DNA of 64,000 bases, taken from positions 434,001-498,000 of the forward strand of contig JAIVFI010000017.1 of the NCBI GenBank assembly GCA_025558095.1, written 5' to 3'. The position numbers and the translations under genes are program-made. Below the pieces are notes generated by a model. The model worked only from the letters and a program-made list of their open reading frames with translations, was not told the DNA's origin and made no database searches. This DNA comes from Hyaloraphidium curvatum. Lineage: Eukaryota; Monoblepharomycota; Hyaloraphidiomycetes; Hyaloraphidiales; Hyaloraphidiaceae. Shown here one piece after another: positions 1 through 11,246 of the stretch; the stretch's first letter is position 1, and each line of letters opens with the position of its first letter.

Positions 1-1272
1 GTGAAGGCTCATGTCGCGGGGAACGGAGATCCTGTCGCGGATATATCGCAAGATTGAATCGCCGCGGGACGGCAGCTGGGCGTCCGCTGGTTCGCCTATG
101 CGACCGAGAAGGTCCTTCTCGAAGGATCCGCGCACCATCGTGGTCAGCGCGGCGCGGAGGCACACGTCCACCTGCTCCGGTTGGCCTTCTTTGTTGACGC
201 GGATGACGGTCTTTGCATGCTTGAGGACACGGCGCAGAGCTTCGGCCTCGGCTCCGTCAGGGCACGGAAATCCAACCTCGGGAATCTCGGGTCCCCACGG
301 TCCGCTGTCGACCAGTTTCTTGGCAACCAGCTGCGCCGGAGTGCCATTCTCAATGCATGAGCCCATCTGCGGGGGCAAATCGTGCGCGTGCGTGTGGAAA
401 TCGCTCTCCATTCCGCGGTACGTCTCCCGCTGCTCGAGAGCATCGAACCACGCGGCGATCCGGGGATGCTTCACTGGATCACGGAGCTTGTAGCCTTTAA
501 AGTAGAACAACGATGCGTTCATGCGCTCGACGTAAGGCACGAAGACGACATCGGCGATAGAGAACTTTTCGAGGAAGAAGGGGCCCGGGGTCGCACCCAG
601 CGCTTGCTCCATTTGCTCGACGGTTGATTCGAAGGCAGCAGCGGCGGCGATGTCCGAGCTCCCAGCACCCGTGCGGCACAGCCAGTGGCACCAGTCGTAG
701 AACAGTTCCCTCTCAAGCCGACGGAGGCGCATCACAGTCGGATCGAACATCGACCTCTCGAGGGGCCCGAATTCCTTCTCCAGCGCAGCGAGAATGTCGT
801 CCGACTCGGTGATGACCTTGCCGTCGAGCTCCAGCGCCGGGAGCATGCCCGAAGGGACAATCCGTTTGTACCAGGCCTCCTTCTGCCCGTAGCAGAACAT
901 AGTGACCTTCTTCACTCTGAAAGGGATGCGCTTTTCCTCCAGGAAGAGCCCTGCGGAACTAGGGCTTCAGCAAAAGAACAACGGGGAAGACGAGATGAAT
1001 GGCTCACATGTCTTCTGGCAGTAAGGACACCATGCGTGGAAATCCCGGTAAAGCGTTACGCGCACGTCTGCTTCAGAGGTGCCGAAGAGCCGGAGGTTGG
1101 ACTGCGCCGACGTGGGACCGTTGGGATCGTAGATGTTCGGCGGCGGGTTCTTCTCGGAGGCTAGCTCCGAAAGCGACGAGAGCTGCTCCCAGCTGTACGC
1201 TGGCACGGTTGCCATGCTCGCTTTGCTAGTGAAGAAGCGGGATGGGATCGCAGCGACGATGCTTCGCAACAT
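1..1272 (-). CDS. Glutathione S-transferase family protein, mitochondrial-type N-terminus (3' end cut by window)
   Basis: Two exons are seen: 1272-1008 and 950 to beyond position 1, joined across a 57-nt GT-AG intron (951-1007). The ATG at 1272 gives [18 protein letters not shown], a basic, hydroxylated leader like a mitochondrial presequence; longer in-frame extension upstream looks non-coding. Across the splice the protein reads [19 protein letters not shown], a thioredoxin-fold N-terminal GST domain with a CPYC active site, as in omega/lambda or glutaredoxin-like GSTs. [17 protein letters not shown] is the cis-Pro and glutathione-binding segment (E-S-D). An all-helical C-terminal domain follows ([20 protein letters not shown]). 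The long C-terminal extension ([11 protein letters not shown] onwards) resembles GSTs I associate with algae and plants rather than fungal Ure2 or GTT types. Expected roles are glutathione transfer or thiol reduction. The stop codon lies outside the window. Confidence 0.8.
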
Positions 1273-1445
1273 GCGAAGTGAAGGGGGTGACGGGCGATCG
1301 GATCGCCGCGGCGCGTAAACATCCGCCCGCGCTTCGGCCGTCCGCATCCAGCGCAAGCCTGCTGGGAGACGTGGCATTGCGTGATCCTGAAGACTATGGA
1401 GCAAGTAATACGCCCATCTGTACATCAGTGATCGTTACAGCTGAA

Positions 1446-2964
1446 TCAATCAATCTCGGCGGGAATGAACCAGCTCTCCTCGCGCCGCGCCACCCCGAAC
1501 GCCCGATCGATGCCCGCGAGGTGCATGCGCAGGCCCCGCCCCATGACCGTGACCCGCGCGATCACGTCGTCCCACTCGTTCTTGGACACTGCAGACTGCG
1601 GCACGGGCGTGTAGTCCCAGATCCCGAACGCCCAGTTCAAGATGAAGAGCGAAGCTTCCGGCTCGCGGGCGGTCCCGGCGCTCGAGAGCCGCACGAGGCC
1701 CTTGACGCGGTAAAACTCGTCCTTGGGGATCGCAGCGAGCCATTCGTCGAACGCTGTGCGGTCAAGCGCGAGCACCCGTTCCCTGGGCCCGTCCTCGTGG
1801 TTGTGGTCGCCCTTCTCCCCCGCGTGCGAATGGTCGTGCCGCTGCACCCCGGCGTCGGCGCACCCCTCCACGCCGCAGTCCTTGCGCTCCACGACCTTGC
1901 CCGAGATGTTGCGCACCACCTGCACGATGTCGACCTCCTTTGCCTGGTGCTCGCTGTCGACCAGGATGCCGTACTCGGGGTCCTCGGGGTCGGCTTCCGA
2001 GAAAAGCGCCGTGTCGAGGCCAAAAACCACGTCGGGGCACAGGCCCGTTTTGGCCGGGACCTTGATGATGGGCGGCACGGCGGCGACGGTGCCGTCAAAC
2101 ATGTCGTAGACGCTGTCCAGGACTTTGTCGAGCTGTCGCTCCGACACCATCTCCCACTTGTTGAGCAGGATGATGTCGGTGTACTTGCACTGCACCTTGG
2201 CGGTGTAAGAAGTGTCCTCGTACCCCTGAATGCGCGGCAGGCATAAGAGAGTGGGATGCACATCGGCTCGGACCCCGCGGCCTTACCTTGAAGTTGACGC
2301 AGTCAAGCACGTTGACGATGCCGTCCAACTTGAAGCCATCGTCCTCCAGGGCACGGATCTGGAGAGCAAGCGGCGCCGGGAACGCGGAGCCAGAGGTCTC
2401 GATGACGACGCGGTCCGGGTTGTACAGATCGCGGATCTCCTTCAGGGCCTCGGCGACCTGCCCCGTCAGCACGCAGCACAGGCATCCGTTGAGCATCTCG
2501 GTCACGGCGATGTTGGAGGTGCCGCCCGCAGCAGCAGCGCGGTCCGCCTGGAGCTTGACGAGCTCCGAGTCCACGGCGACGTCGCCGAACTCGTTCTTCA
2601 GGATCGCCATGTTGTACCCCTTGGGCAGCCGCTTCAGCAGGGACAGGATCAGGGTCGTCTTGCCGGCGCCCAGAAAGCCCGAGAAGACCGTGACAGGGAT
2701 CGGGGCGCCCTCGGCGCGCTTCGATGCCCAGCGCACGGCCTGCTTCCGGCGCTCCTCGGCTGCGGCGGCCGCGGCCTTTTTCGCAGCCTCCTCGGCCTGC
2801 GCACGCTCGTACACGGCCTGGAACTGCGCGGCCTCGCGCGTGTCCATGAACGATCCGGCCCCGAGCGCGTCCGAGAAGCGCCCCGAGGCGAAGAACCCGG
2901 AGTTCGGCTGGTCTTCCCACCCGGTCCTCGTCGCATCCCCGAACTGGCCGCAGAACTGGCACAT
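1446..2964 (-). CDS. CobW/COG0523-family GTPase (putative metallochaperone)
   Basis: Two exons, 2964-2287 and 2225-1446, joined by a 61-nt intron, give about 485 aa. The start is the ATG at 2964 (MCQFCGQFGD); upstream in-frame codons lack an ATG. An Ala/Glu-rich helical stretch precedes the GTPase domain. Walker A is FLGAGKTTL, the family metal motif CxCC appears as GCLCC, and NKWE corresponds to the NKxD-type guanine specificity motif. A His-rich loop (HDHSHAGEKGDHNHE) lies before the C-terminal CobW_C region, whose end reads RREESWFIPAEID. COG0523 proteins are GTP-dependent metal (Zn, Co) insertases or chaperones; the His loop suits metal binding. Here the target is unknown. It is divergent from PRP19 with 186 nt between the start codons. 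Confidence 0.88.
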
Positions 2965-3150
2965 CGTGACAGATGCGCAACCGGACGCGACGATGCGGGG
3001 TCCGAGGCGCCCCAAACGTCTGAAACGTCTCCTCCTGCCGTCTGTTGCAGACGCTGTTCCGTTAGGATTTTTCAACGATCACCTCCAAACTCCTAGCGCA
3101 CACCGTCCTTTTCGTTTCGGTCCAGCAGCTTGCCGACGGGCGCCGCAGCG
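2965..3150. promoter_or_regulatory. Shared upstream region between CobW gene and PRP19
   Basis: The two divergent start codons are only 186 nt apart, so both promoters must lie here or overlap the first exons. No TATA box or recognisable operator stands out. The assignment rests on gene orientation only. Confidence 0.4.
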
Positions 3151-4901
3151 ATGCTGTGCTCCAGTGGGTGCTTTCGCCGGGCGTCGCGGCGCCGCTGACC
3201 CGCGCAGTCTCGGGCGAGCCGCCGCAGGAGCCGGTGGTGTCGCGGAAGTCGGGCGCGCTGTTCGAGCGGCGGCTCGTGCTCAAGTACATTGCCGAGCACG
3301 GCACGGACCCCGCGAGCGGCGAGCCGCTGGCCGAGGACGACCTGGTGCCGCTGCGCGCGGCCCCCGCCGTGCGCCCGCGCCCGCCCGCCGCCACGTCGAT
3401 CCCCGCGCTGCTCGCGTCGATGCAGAGCGAGTGGGACGCAAACATGCTGGAGACGTTCCAGCTGAAGCAGCAGTACCACCAAGTGCGCCAGGAGCTCACG
3501 AACGCGCTGTACCAGCACGATGCCGCGTGCCGCGTCATCGCGCGCCTGACCCGCGAGCGAGACGAGGCCCGCGCCGCGCTGGCGAACGTGCAGGCCAGCC
3601 TGGCCTCGGGCGCCGCTGCCGCCCCCGACGGGGACCGCATGGACGTGGACCAGCGGCCGCCGGCTCGCGCCGCGGAGGGCATCACCGACGAGATTATTGA
3701 GAAGATGACCGAGACCTCCACCTCGTGGGCATCCGGGCCCAGCTGCCACGCACCGCATTGATCTTACTCTCGTCTCTCTCTCCCAGCTTGTCCAAGGTGC
3801 GGCGCAAGCGCAAGCCGGCCCCGACCCTCGCCTCCCCCGAAGCCATCTCCTCCTACTCCACCAAGCGCGAGACGCACTCCCTCCACTCGAGCACGCAGCC
3901 CGGTATCCTTTCCCTGGACCTGCTCGCGGCGCGCAATCTGGCCCTGACCGGCGGCAAGGACGGCGGGCTGACCGTCGTGGACGTCGAGGCCGGCAAGGTC
4001 GTCGCCGACCTGCCCAAGGCCCACTCCAACAAGAAGGTCGGCTGCGTCACGTGGCAGTCGCAGACCTCGGGGTCGGCGGCGTTCCTGTCCGGCGGCGCGG
4101 ACAAGGTGGTGCGGTGCTGGGAGCTCGGCGCCGACGGCGCGGTGGGCAAGTACTCGGTCAAGACTGCGCACTCGGCCGAGGTCACGGGCCTGTCGGTACA
4201 TGCGAGCGGCGAGTACTATGTCAGCGCCGGGTTGGACGGCGTTTGGTCCTTTGGGATCTTTGAGGACGGGAGGGTGGTGCAGAAGGTGACGCACCCCGAG
4301 GTTACTGGTGAGTCTGTTTCGTTGCCGGCTTGGAATCCCCGCGACCAACACGGCATCATCTTAAGGGTACACGACGTGCGCCTTCCACCCGGATGGTCTG
4401 ATTCTTGCAACGGGCACCACCGATGGCAAGCTCAGGCTTTGGGACATCAAGGCGCAGAGCAACGTCGCCACGTTCGAGAACCACAAGGGCAAGGTTACCG
4501 CCCTTGCCTTTTCCGAGAACGGCTACACCGTGGCCACAGGATCCGACGGCGAGGGCGTGGTCCGCATCTGGGACCTGCGCAAGCTTGACCAGACGGGCAC
4601 CATCGAGGTCGAGGGCGCCGACAAGGTGCACGGCGTCGCCTTCGACTACAGCGGGCAATACCTCGGCGTCGCCGCCGGCGCCAACGTCTCGTGCGTGCCT
4701 TCTCTCCCTTCCTGCTTTCTGTTGCACTGACTTCTCCTGCCCAGTGTTTATCCGCACAAAACCTTCAATCCCGCGATCCTCTCTCTAGACAGTGCGCACG
4801 ACGGGAAGGAAGTCACGCACGTTGCTTTCGGCACGGATGCCAAGTACTTGATCTCGGTCGGCATGGACCGGACCCTGAGGCTGTATGCAGGCGAGGAATA
4901 A
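3151..4901 (+). CDS. PRP19: Pre-mRNA-processing factor 19 (U-box E3 ligase, WD40)
   Basis: Five exons: 3151-3163, 3208-3724, 3787-4307, 4366-4690, 4745-4901 (introns 44-62 nt), 510 aa. The 13-nt first exon encodes MLCS and splices into ISGEPPQEPVVSRKSG, reproducing the classic Prp19 N-terminus. The U-box follows (GALFERRLVLKYI, TDPASGEPL). Next comes the Prp19 tetramerisation coiled coil (ETFQLKQQYHQVRQELTNAL), a basic linker (SLSKVRRKRKP) and a seven-bladed WD40 propeller ending RTLRLYAGEE. Prp19 is the scaffold and ubiquitin ligase of the NineTeen complex, which stabilises U5/U6 in the activated spliceosome and acts in DNA repair. Length and domain order match the family (about 500 aa). An in-frame GTG inside the first intron gives a longer-looking open frame, but the micro-exon model restores the conserved residues and is preferred. 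Confidence 0.95.
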
Positions 4902-4957
4902 ACGGCCTGCGCGGCCGAGTCATGCTGGACGCGCGTGGGCTACTGCTTGCAACGGCT

Positions 4958-5801
4958 CTATTCCTCGTCCTCCTCGGCGATCGGATCGGCGTCCATCTTC
5001 CTGCTGTTGGCCTTGCGGATCCCGGACCCGGCGGACTCGGGCTCGCCGAGCTCGTCCGCGTTGCTGAGCCGCTGGTTCCTCCGTTCCTTCACCGCCCTGG
5101 CGTGCTCTTCCTGGCTGCGCAGAACCTCCTCCCGCTTGGCCAGCTCCTGCTGCCGCCTCTCGGCGGCGAGCGCCTCCTTCTCCTCGAGCTTGCGCCGGAG
5201 CTCTTCCGGGTCCGTCTCCTTCTCGACGATCTGGAACGGGGCCTGGTTCTGGGGCTCCGACGGATCAGCGGTGGAACAGGCGCGGCACCGACATAGCTCC
5301 CACGTGGAGGCCTCCGGATCCCTCCCCGGTCTTGGAGCCTTCGGTGGACTTGAGGGTCGCGTCAATCGGGATCTCGTAGGCCAGGGAGCCCGGCTTGGCT
5401 GCTCGGTCCACATGAGCGATCTTTGTTGGCTTCTCAAGGCCAAGAATTTGCTCACCGGTGACAGATTCCGGGGCTCCGGCAGCCGCGGCTTGCTGGAGCA
5501 GAGGTTCCGATTTGGTCACTGTTCCGCGGATCAGCTTCCGTCGCCGTCCTCCCCCCGTACCCTCCCTCCCACCTGGAGAAACTTTGCGCTGGGTGTTTGG
5601 CGTGCTCGCCCTCGAGCTCGCCGGGGCCTGCAGCTTGGAAATGGCCGGGGCCGACCCGGTCATCCCCCCCGATCCCATCGCGCCGCCGTTTTCACCGGGC
5701 TTCGGGGCCGCCCGGTCCTCGAGGGGGACCTGACCGGCGACATCTCCCTGGGAAGGGTGGACCTGGTGCTCCGCGGCGCGTTTGGAGGGGAAGCAGCCCA
5801 T
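4958..5801 (-). CDS. N-myristoylated stathmin-like domain protein
   Basis: Two exons, 5801-5304 and 5254-4958 (49-nt intron), 264 aa. The start is fixed by MGCFPSK, a strong N-myristoylation plus palmitoylation signal (Gly2, Cys3, Ser6). Residues up to about 110 are low complexity. Around residue 150 GSLAYEIPID aligns by eye with the start of the stathmin domain. After the splice DPEELRRKLEEKEALAAERR continues into about 60 residues of charged Arg/Glu/Lys single helix, as in tubulin-binding stathmins. The MGC start plus stathmin-like helix is the architecture of STMND1-type proteins, which are associated with ciliated cells. This assignment is an inference from pattern, without a database search; a generic coiled-coil protein is the alternative. 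It lies tail to tail with PRP19, 56 nt apart. Confidence 0.55.
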
Positions 5802-6148
5802 TCTGACAGGGGGTTGATGGAGGCGGGTGATCCCCGGCAAGGCGCGCCCGGCCTGCCGGATCCGGCGAGCGTGTCAGAGATTCGAGGACTCTTCGTAAAG
5901 CAGATTGACGAGGATAAGCTGGAACGCACTCTGATCTTCAGAATTGGCCGTGAAGTGATTCGATTGAGGGGTCGGCCGGGGTCCGCGGCGCTCACCGCCG
6001 CCCGTGTTGACCCTGCGTGGCGACGCAGGGACCACCCAAACACCGCGTTTCCTGCCCTCTCTCCGCGGCTACGCTGTTGATTTGGGGCTAGCCACTCCCG
6101 AAGCCCCTTTTCTCGCTCTTTGCCGTCCCTCGACGACCCATCGTCGCT

Positions 6149-6955
6149 ATGGCCGCCCCCGCGGACGCCGGCGCCGCCACGACCTACTTTGACAAGTTCG
6201 CGATAACCTACGTCACCATGCCGATTGACGAGGCGGGCGGAATCCCGACGCCGGAATTCATTCAGGCGACGAAGGCGATCCTGGGCCTGTTTGGTGGGCG
6301 CTTTCGGCCTCAAGTCCTGCTGTGCCCTGAACGGAACGACTGCCCGTGCACACAGACCTCCTTGGTTCCGTTGCCTTTTCGCCCGTCAAGAGCGACTTTG
6401 ATGGCAACATCAAGGTTCGCCCCTCCCTGTACGCCAGTGCCGCGCGCCCTGATACCCTCTGGGCGAGCAGAAGATCGAGACGCGGTACAACGCCAACAAG
6501 GAGGGCTCCAAGACCTTGCAGGAGCTGGTGCAGACCGAGTGGAAGGAGAAGAAGCGGACGGCGACCGAGGGCATGATGTGGCTCCGCCGCGGGTTGGAAT
6601 TCGTCTCGGCCGCGCTGTCCAAGCTCGAGGCGGACGACAAGCTCGAGCTCAGCACGGCATTCTCCTCGGCCTACAAGGAGACGCTGTCCCAGTACCACAG
6701 CTTCCTGATCAAGCCCATCTTCTCGGTGGGTTGCGCACCGCCGAGCGGTTGGTCTGTCGTCTGACAGGGGCCCGGCAGGCTGCGATGGGCGCCTGCCCGT
6801 ACCGCAAGGACTTTTTCACCAAGCTCGGCTCGCCCGCGGACAAGGTGAACCAGCAGTTCGGCGAGTTCGTGCCCGCGTTGGCAAAGGTGGTCAAGATCCT
6901 CGACGACTTCTACAAGAAGGGCACCCCCAGATACGAGGACGGGCCGTTCTCTTGA
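6149..6955 (+). CDS. Glycolipid transfer protein (GLTP)
   Basis: Four exons: 6149-6293, 6356-6414, 6471-6725, 6779-6955 (introns 53-62 nt), 211 aa, the usual length of single-domain GLTPs (about 209 aa). Spliced motifs match the family: DLLGSVAFSPVKSDFDGNI contains the conserved Asp/Lys region that holds the sugar headgroup, TEGMMWLRRGLEF is the Trp and Arg helix that stacks on the sugar, and AAMGACPYRKDFFTKLG is the conserved C-terminal helix. GLTP moves glycosphingolipids between membranes in the cytosol without a membrane anchor. There is no signal peptide. The end converges on the GPI mannosyltransferase gene, 58 nt away. Confidence 0.93.
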   Translation: MAAPADAGAATTYFDKFAITYVTMPIDEAGGIPTPEFIQATKAILGLFGGRFRPQVLLCPERNDCPCTQTSLVPLPFRPSRATLMATSRFAPPCTPVPRALIPSGRAEDRDAVQRQQGGLQDLAGAGADRVEGEEADGDRGHDVAPPRVGIRLGRAVQARGGRQARAQHGILLGLQGDAVPVPQLPDQAHLLGGLRTAERLVCRLTGARQAAMGACPYRKDFFTKLGSPADKVNQQFGEFVPALAKVVKILDDFYKKGTPRYEDGPFS

Positions 6956-7013
6956 ACCTGTTGTTTCCTCAATAGACATCTATGGCACTCGTCGTGGATA
7001 TGCGGGGTATCCT

Positions 7014-9243
7014 TCACGGCTCTCGATCGAGCTCCCAGACACCAAGAGACATGAGCTCTTTCCATGGAGACTCGACCACAGTCTCGCCGACCTTGCCCTC
7101 CGACATCCAGCGCGCCACGTCCCCGGCATCGTCCAGATTCAGGTGCGGCTTGAAGGAGCGGAGAAGTCGTAGCCGGAACGCAGTCCCGTTACCGCCGGGA
7201 ACGAGGTGCTGGGCGTATGCCGGCGCCACAAACAGCGTCCGCCCGCCCCGCCCGGTGTCCTCGTCCGCAGAAAAGGCTAGTATCTGCGCGACCTCGTCCG
7301 CACCGCGCCCGGCGAGGTCCACGACGTCCAGTGACTTCCGATCCTCCGCCGGCCAGCCGAGGAGGTACCGCGGCGGCATGTAGGTCTTCCAAAACACGAG
7401 TCGCGGCGGCGGAACGCCAGAGTCCACAGGAAGCTCCCTCCTCCCGATCCAGACGAGCGCCGGCACGATGCCGCCCTGGTGCGCGAAGCCCAGCAGCGCC
7501 GTCGCCGAGGCGTTGAATGCGATCCAGGGGACCCAGAACCACACCCTCCACTTGCCCGACGGGGGCTTGGCAACGGCATGCGACTTGACGGGCGACCCCA
7601 ACGGCGGACGGCCCTGCTTGCCGTACACCAAAACGACGAGGCACGGCAGCAGCGGCACCAGGAACCTCGCTTCCTGGTGCGGCACCGCCGACAGCGCCGC
7701 CAGCGAGGTGCCGGCTGCCCATGCGGCCGCCTGCTGCACGAACCCGGGCGGCTTGCCCGCGGTGAGCTGCCGCCGCAGGTACCACGGGACGTACACGGCG
7801 AGGGGGCCGTAGAGCACGGGGAAGTTGACGAGGAGGTGCAGGTACCGCGGGTGAAGCCCGTGCGAGGCGAGGTTTTCGGGGTCCGAATTGTACCGGAGCG
7901 AGTTGAGCGGGGTAAGCACGGGCGTAGCGGTGAAGGTGAAGGCGCGCAGGGCGCCGAGCGGGTCCGCAAGCGCGCGGCCGAAGAAGTAAGGCCACGTCGT
8001 TGGGCGGCCTTTTTCAAAGACAAAGAGCTGGCCGTAATAGGCCGTGTCCATCAAGACCATGGCGCCCGATGCGAGCGCGAAGCCGGTCGTGGCAAAGGTG
8101 ATGGCGAAGATCGCCCCGGCTGTGCCTGAAACAACAACGTGAGCAGGCCAGAAGAAGGTCTCTAAAGGTGTCCCACCGATGGCGTTCGATCGCCACAGGC
8201 GAAGCAAAGCTAGTAGGAATGCCGCGCCGAACGCAGCAGCAAACGGCAGGAACGAGATCCTGGTAAAAATACCAGCGGCAAAGAGCACGCCCAGCATGAA
8301 GGACTGCAAGCAGCCAGGAGTGAGCACGGGAATCCATAGGGCTGCTGCCGCTGGCGCGGGATCCGCCCACCTCGGTGCCGACTCTCGCCGTCTTTGGCCT
8401 CGCCCCCGTCTTCCTCGCCAGCTCCGCTACGCACCACAGGCACCACGCCACGATGCACGTCTCGACCGAGTTGGTGAATGTCCGCACGCCGTAGGCCAGC
8501 TGCACGTGCGAAGAGGCGAGCAGGACGAGCGCGCGGAGGGTCGCGCGCTGCCCGCGGAGGATGTTGTACACGGCCGCGTCTGTGGGCACAAGACAATGCC
8601 GTGCGTGAGCCATTGACAATTGGGGCTCGAGCATCAGTTGTGCCCACCGACGGAGAAGGAGAGCAGCAGGAACACGAGGCGCGAGACGAGTAGCGCCGCC
8701 AGGCCAAGAGGGATGGCCGGGCCGCCGGCGGCGACCAGAATCGCGTTCACGATCCTGACGAGCGCCAGAGGAGGCCCAAGAAGGATTCCACTAGAGAGTT
8801 GACGCCAAGGAACGGTAGCGTTCCGACGACGACGCGTCGGAATCGAAGATGAAGAGGTCAGGAAGGCCCGGAACGGCGATCCGAGGCACCCACATCGGCG
8901 CTATCGACCGGCACGGCCTCTCCGAATTGAATTCCCACGTCCGCACCACCTGCAGCCCGAGGACGTCCCCTGGGACCGCTGGCCGTCAGCCTCCCTCCGG
9001 CGCCCTCCCGCGGGCGGGACAGCCACCTGCCACCACCTCCACGCTCTGGAAGTGCTCGTCCGGATGCAGGTACCCCGTCCCCAGCAGCGCCGACCCCGCG
9101 CGCAGGGCCAGCAGGACGGCGTACGCGCCCGCGAGCGCCGGGTCGGGCGGCGGCGGCGGCGGGTCGCGGCGGGGCGACGCGGGGGCGGCGCGCAGGCCAG
9201 AGAGCGGGCGGCCCGCGGGCCTCATGGGCCCGTCGACCGCCAT
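7014..9243 (-). CDS. GPI mannosyltransferase 4 (Smp3/PIG-Z family)
   Basis: Five exons: 9243-9027, 8978-8834, 8790-8648, 8579-8371, 8303-7014, 667 aa. Exon 1 carries the hallmark HPDEHFQSVEVVA, and exon 2 VVRTWEFNSERPCRSIAP; both are shared by the GT22 mannosyltransferases. Later exons hold hydrophobic membrane segments and the loop YGVRTFTNSVET, then SFMLGVLFAAGIFTRISF and the luminal HQEARFLVPLLP motif. GT22 enzymes of this type add the fourth (PIG-Z/Smp3) or third (PIG-B/Gpi10) mannose to GPI precursors in the ER lumen using dolichyl-phosphate mannose. Smp3 is favoured by length and the HPDEHFQS spacing. The exon 2 to 3 junction uses a weak donor (gtcgtc) and is the least certain. Confidence 0.82.
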
Positions 9244-9413
9244 CGGCACGGCCGCCGGCCAACACCGTGTTTTGGGGTGACGCCGTGACGCGGAGCGCAG
9301 ACGGCGCACCATTCGTGCCGAAGCTCCAACAACCGCGCAATTCCCGCCTGCCCATTGCTCCCTCCTCCTTCCCGACCCCCGCATCGCCTCCCCTTCCCGA
9401 TCCGCGGGCAGGC
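9244..9413. promoter_or_regulatory. Shared upstream region between SMP3-like gene and the 9.4 kb gene
   Basis: The divergent start codons are 170 nt apart, so promoter elements of both genes fall in this gap. It is pyrimidine-rich on the + strand near 9355-9395. No specific site was recognised. Confidence 0.35.
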
Positions 9414-11246
9414 ATGTCCGCCCACACGCGGAGCCACCCCCTCCTCCAGGCCTTCCCGCGGCTGGACCCACCGTTGGCGTTCCTCCGCCCCAGGGAGGGG
9501 CCGGCGCCCGCCAGGGGAGGAAGAGGGGCACGGACAAGGATGCCGAGGCTGACGAGGGCGGCGGAGCTGAGGGCCGCGGCGGCGGAGAGGAAGGGGGTTA
9601 GGGGGGAAGCGAGGGGGGGGACGCCGGGAAGGGGGGCGGGGAAGAAGGCGGGACAGGGGAGGCAGGGATCTGCCAAGGGGGTGGATGCTGCTTCTGGATC
9701 CGCGGAGCAAGTTGCGGCCGGTCCGTCGAGCGCGGGGGCGGACGGCGCCGAAGGGGAGGAGGACGAGTTCGTGGACGCATCCGCGGGGGACCGCGAGCAG
9801 GGGGATTACTGCTGCGAGCTGGACTATGACGAGCACGCCGCGTTCGGGAGCGACCTCATCGACGACGGGGCGTCGGTGGCGGGCAACGAGGACGCGGATA
9901 GCGGGCGGGAGGAGGGTGTCGGCGCCATGAGGCAGTCCTGGACCTCTTCGACGGCGTCCTCGGCATCCGATCCGCATGCCCGTGCGCCATCGCGCTACTC
10001 GTCGGTGCATGTGGTAGCGCAGGATCCAGGCAGGGGGGCCGACGGCCGCTCTTCTGGGCGCATCGGATCCCCGTCCGCTGTCGCTGGCACGGTCGGTGGA
10101 CATCCCCTCTTCCAGGCCCAGCTCTCGCGGGCATCCACCTCGTCTTCGCTGCGGAGCTCCCGATCCGACGGGATGCGGACGCCGACGCCCCTGGGTTATT
10201 CCGCGGGGCCTGTGCAGCGCTTTTCGCACCCTGGCCACGCCGCCTCGCAGGACTCTGCCTACGGATACCACCAACCTCCCGCTCCATACTCGCACCCCAT
10301 TGCATCCTATAGCTACGGGGCCCCTCCCCTCGCCCCGAACCCCTTCCCCGCAACCCCCGATCGCCGCCCTCCCCCCCTTCCCCACGCGCCCACCTCCTCC
10401 CTGCACCTCTCCCTCATGCCCCCCCGCCCCGCCTTCCGCTCCGTCGGCCTCGGCTTCGCGCACACCGGCACCTCCTCGCCCACCCTCCTGCCGGTGCGGT
10501 ACCGCGAGCCGTGGCAGCTCGCCTATTCGCTTTCGGCGGCGCCGGTGCGGAGCGAGGTGCTCGGCGAAAGGGGCGTGCCGAGCGTGCCGAGCGTGACGGT
10601 GGTCCCGGTTTCCCCCGGGAGGCCCGGCCGGAGGGAACCCGCGGAAGGGGCGAGGTCGGACGGAGGGAGGAAGGGGGCGGCGGCTGGCGAGAAGCCACCT
10701 CCCCAGCCGGCCGCGCCCGCGGCGCTCCCGCCTCCTCCGCCGGCGGTCTCCGCGGCGGCGGGAGCGGGACAGGGACAGGCGGTGCAGGGGTGGCCGTTCG
10801 GGATCGTGCTGGCTGCCGGGCCGGACGGGGGGCTGGCGCTCAAGTTGGGGGGGCCGGCTGTGCAAGGGGCGATCCCCCCCGTGGCCGGTCCGGTGGAAAT
10901 GGAGAGGGCGCCGACGGCGAGGCAGGAGGAAGCTGATGCGGGCGAGGCGGCGGATGGGACGGCGAGGGCGGCGGGGACGGGGGGGAGGAGGCGCCCGGGC
11001 AAGCGGGAGCTGAACGCCGACATCCGGCTGGGCGGGCTGGGGCCGGACCTCGAGTCGGACGAGTACAGGCGCAAGGTGAGAGGCACCAGACTCGGCTTGC
11101 TGGTCGGAATGGGCTGATGTGCGGTGCAGGCCGAGCTGGCCAAGGCCAAGGCGGAGTACGCGGAAAGGACGCGCGTGCGCAACCTGCTCAAGGCGGCCAA
11201 GGCCGGGTTGCAGCGCGGGACGGGCGGGGGAGCGGGCGGAGCCTAG
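9414..11246 (+). CDS. Hypothetical protein, largely disordered
   Basis: Two exons, 9414-11075 and 11130-11246, with a GT-AG intron of 54 nt. ATGs at 9414 and 9541 are both possible; the second gives MPRLTRAAELRAAAAERK. The protein is Pro/Ser/Gly/Ala-rich. It has an acidic patch (EGEEDEFVDA), a Tyr/Pro-rich middle (PPAPYSHPIASYSYGAPP) and a short charged C-terminal helix (ESDEYRRKAELAKAKAEYAE) built across the splice. No domain was recognised. Support for coding comes from the clean frame, the splice that extends a plausible helix, and the divergent partner. GC-rich open frames on the other strand make this call less secure. It could be a regulatory or scaffold protein, but no function is assigned. 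Confidence 0.5.
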
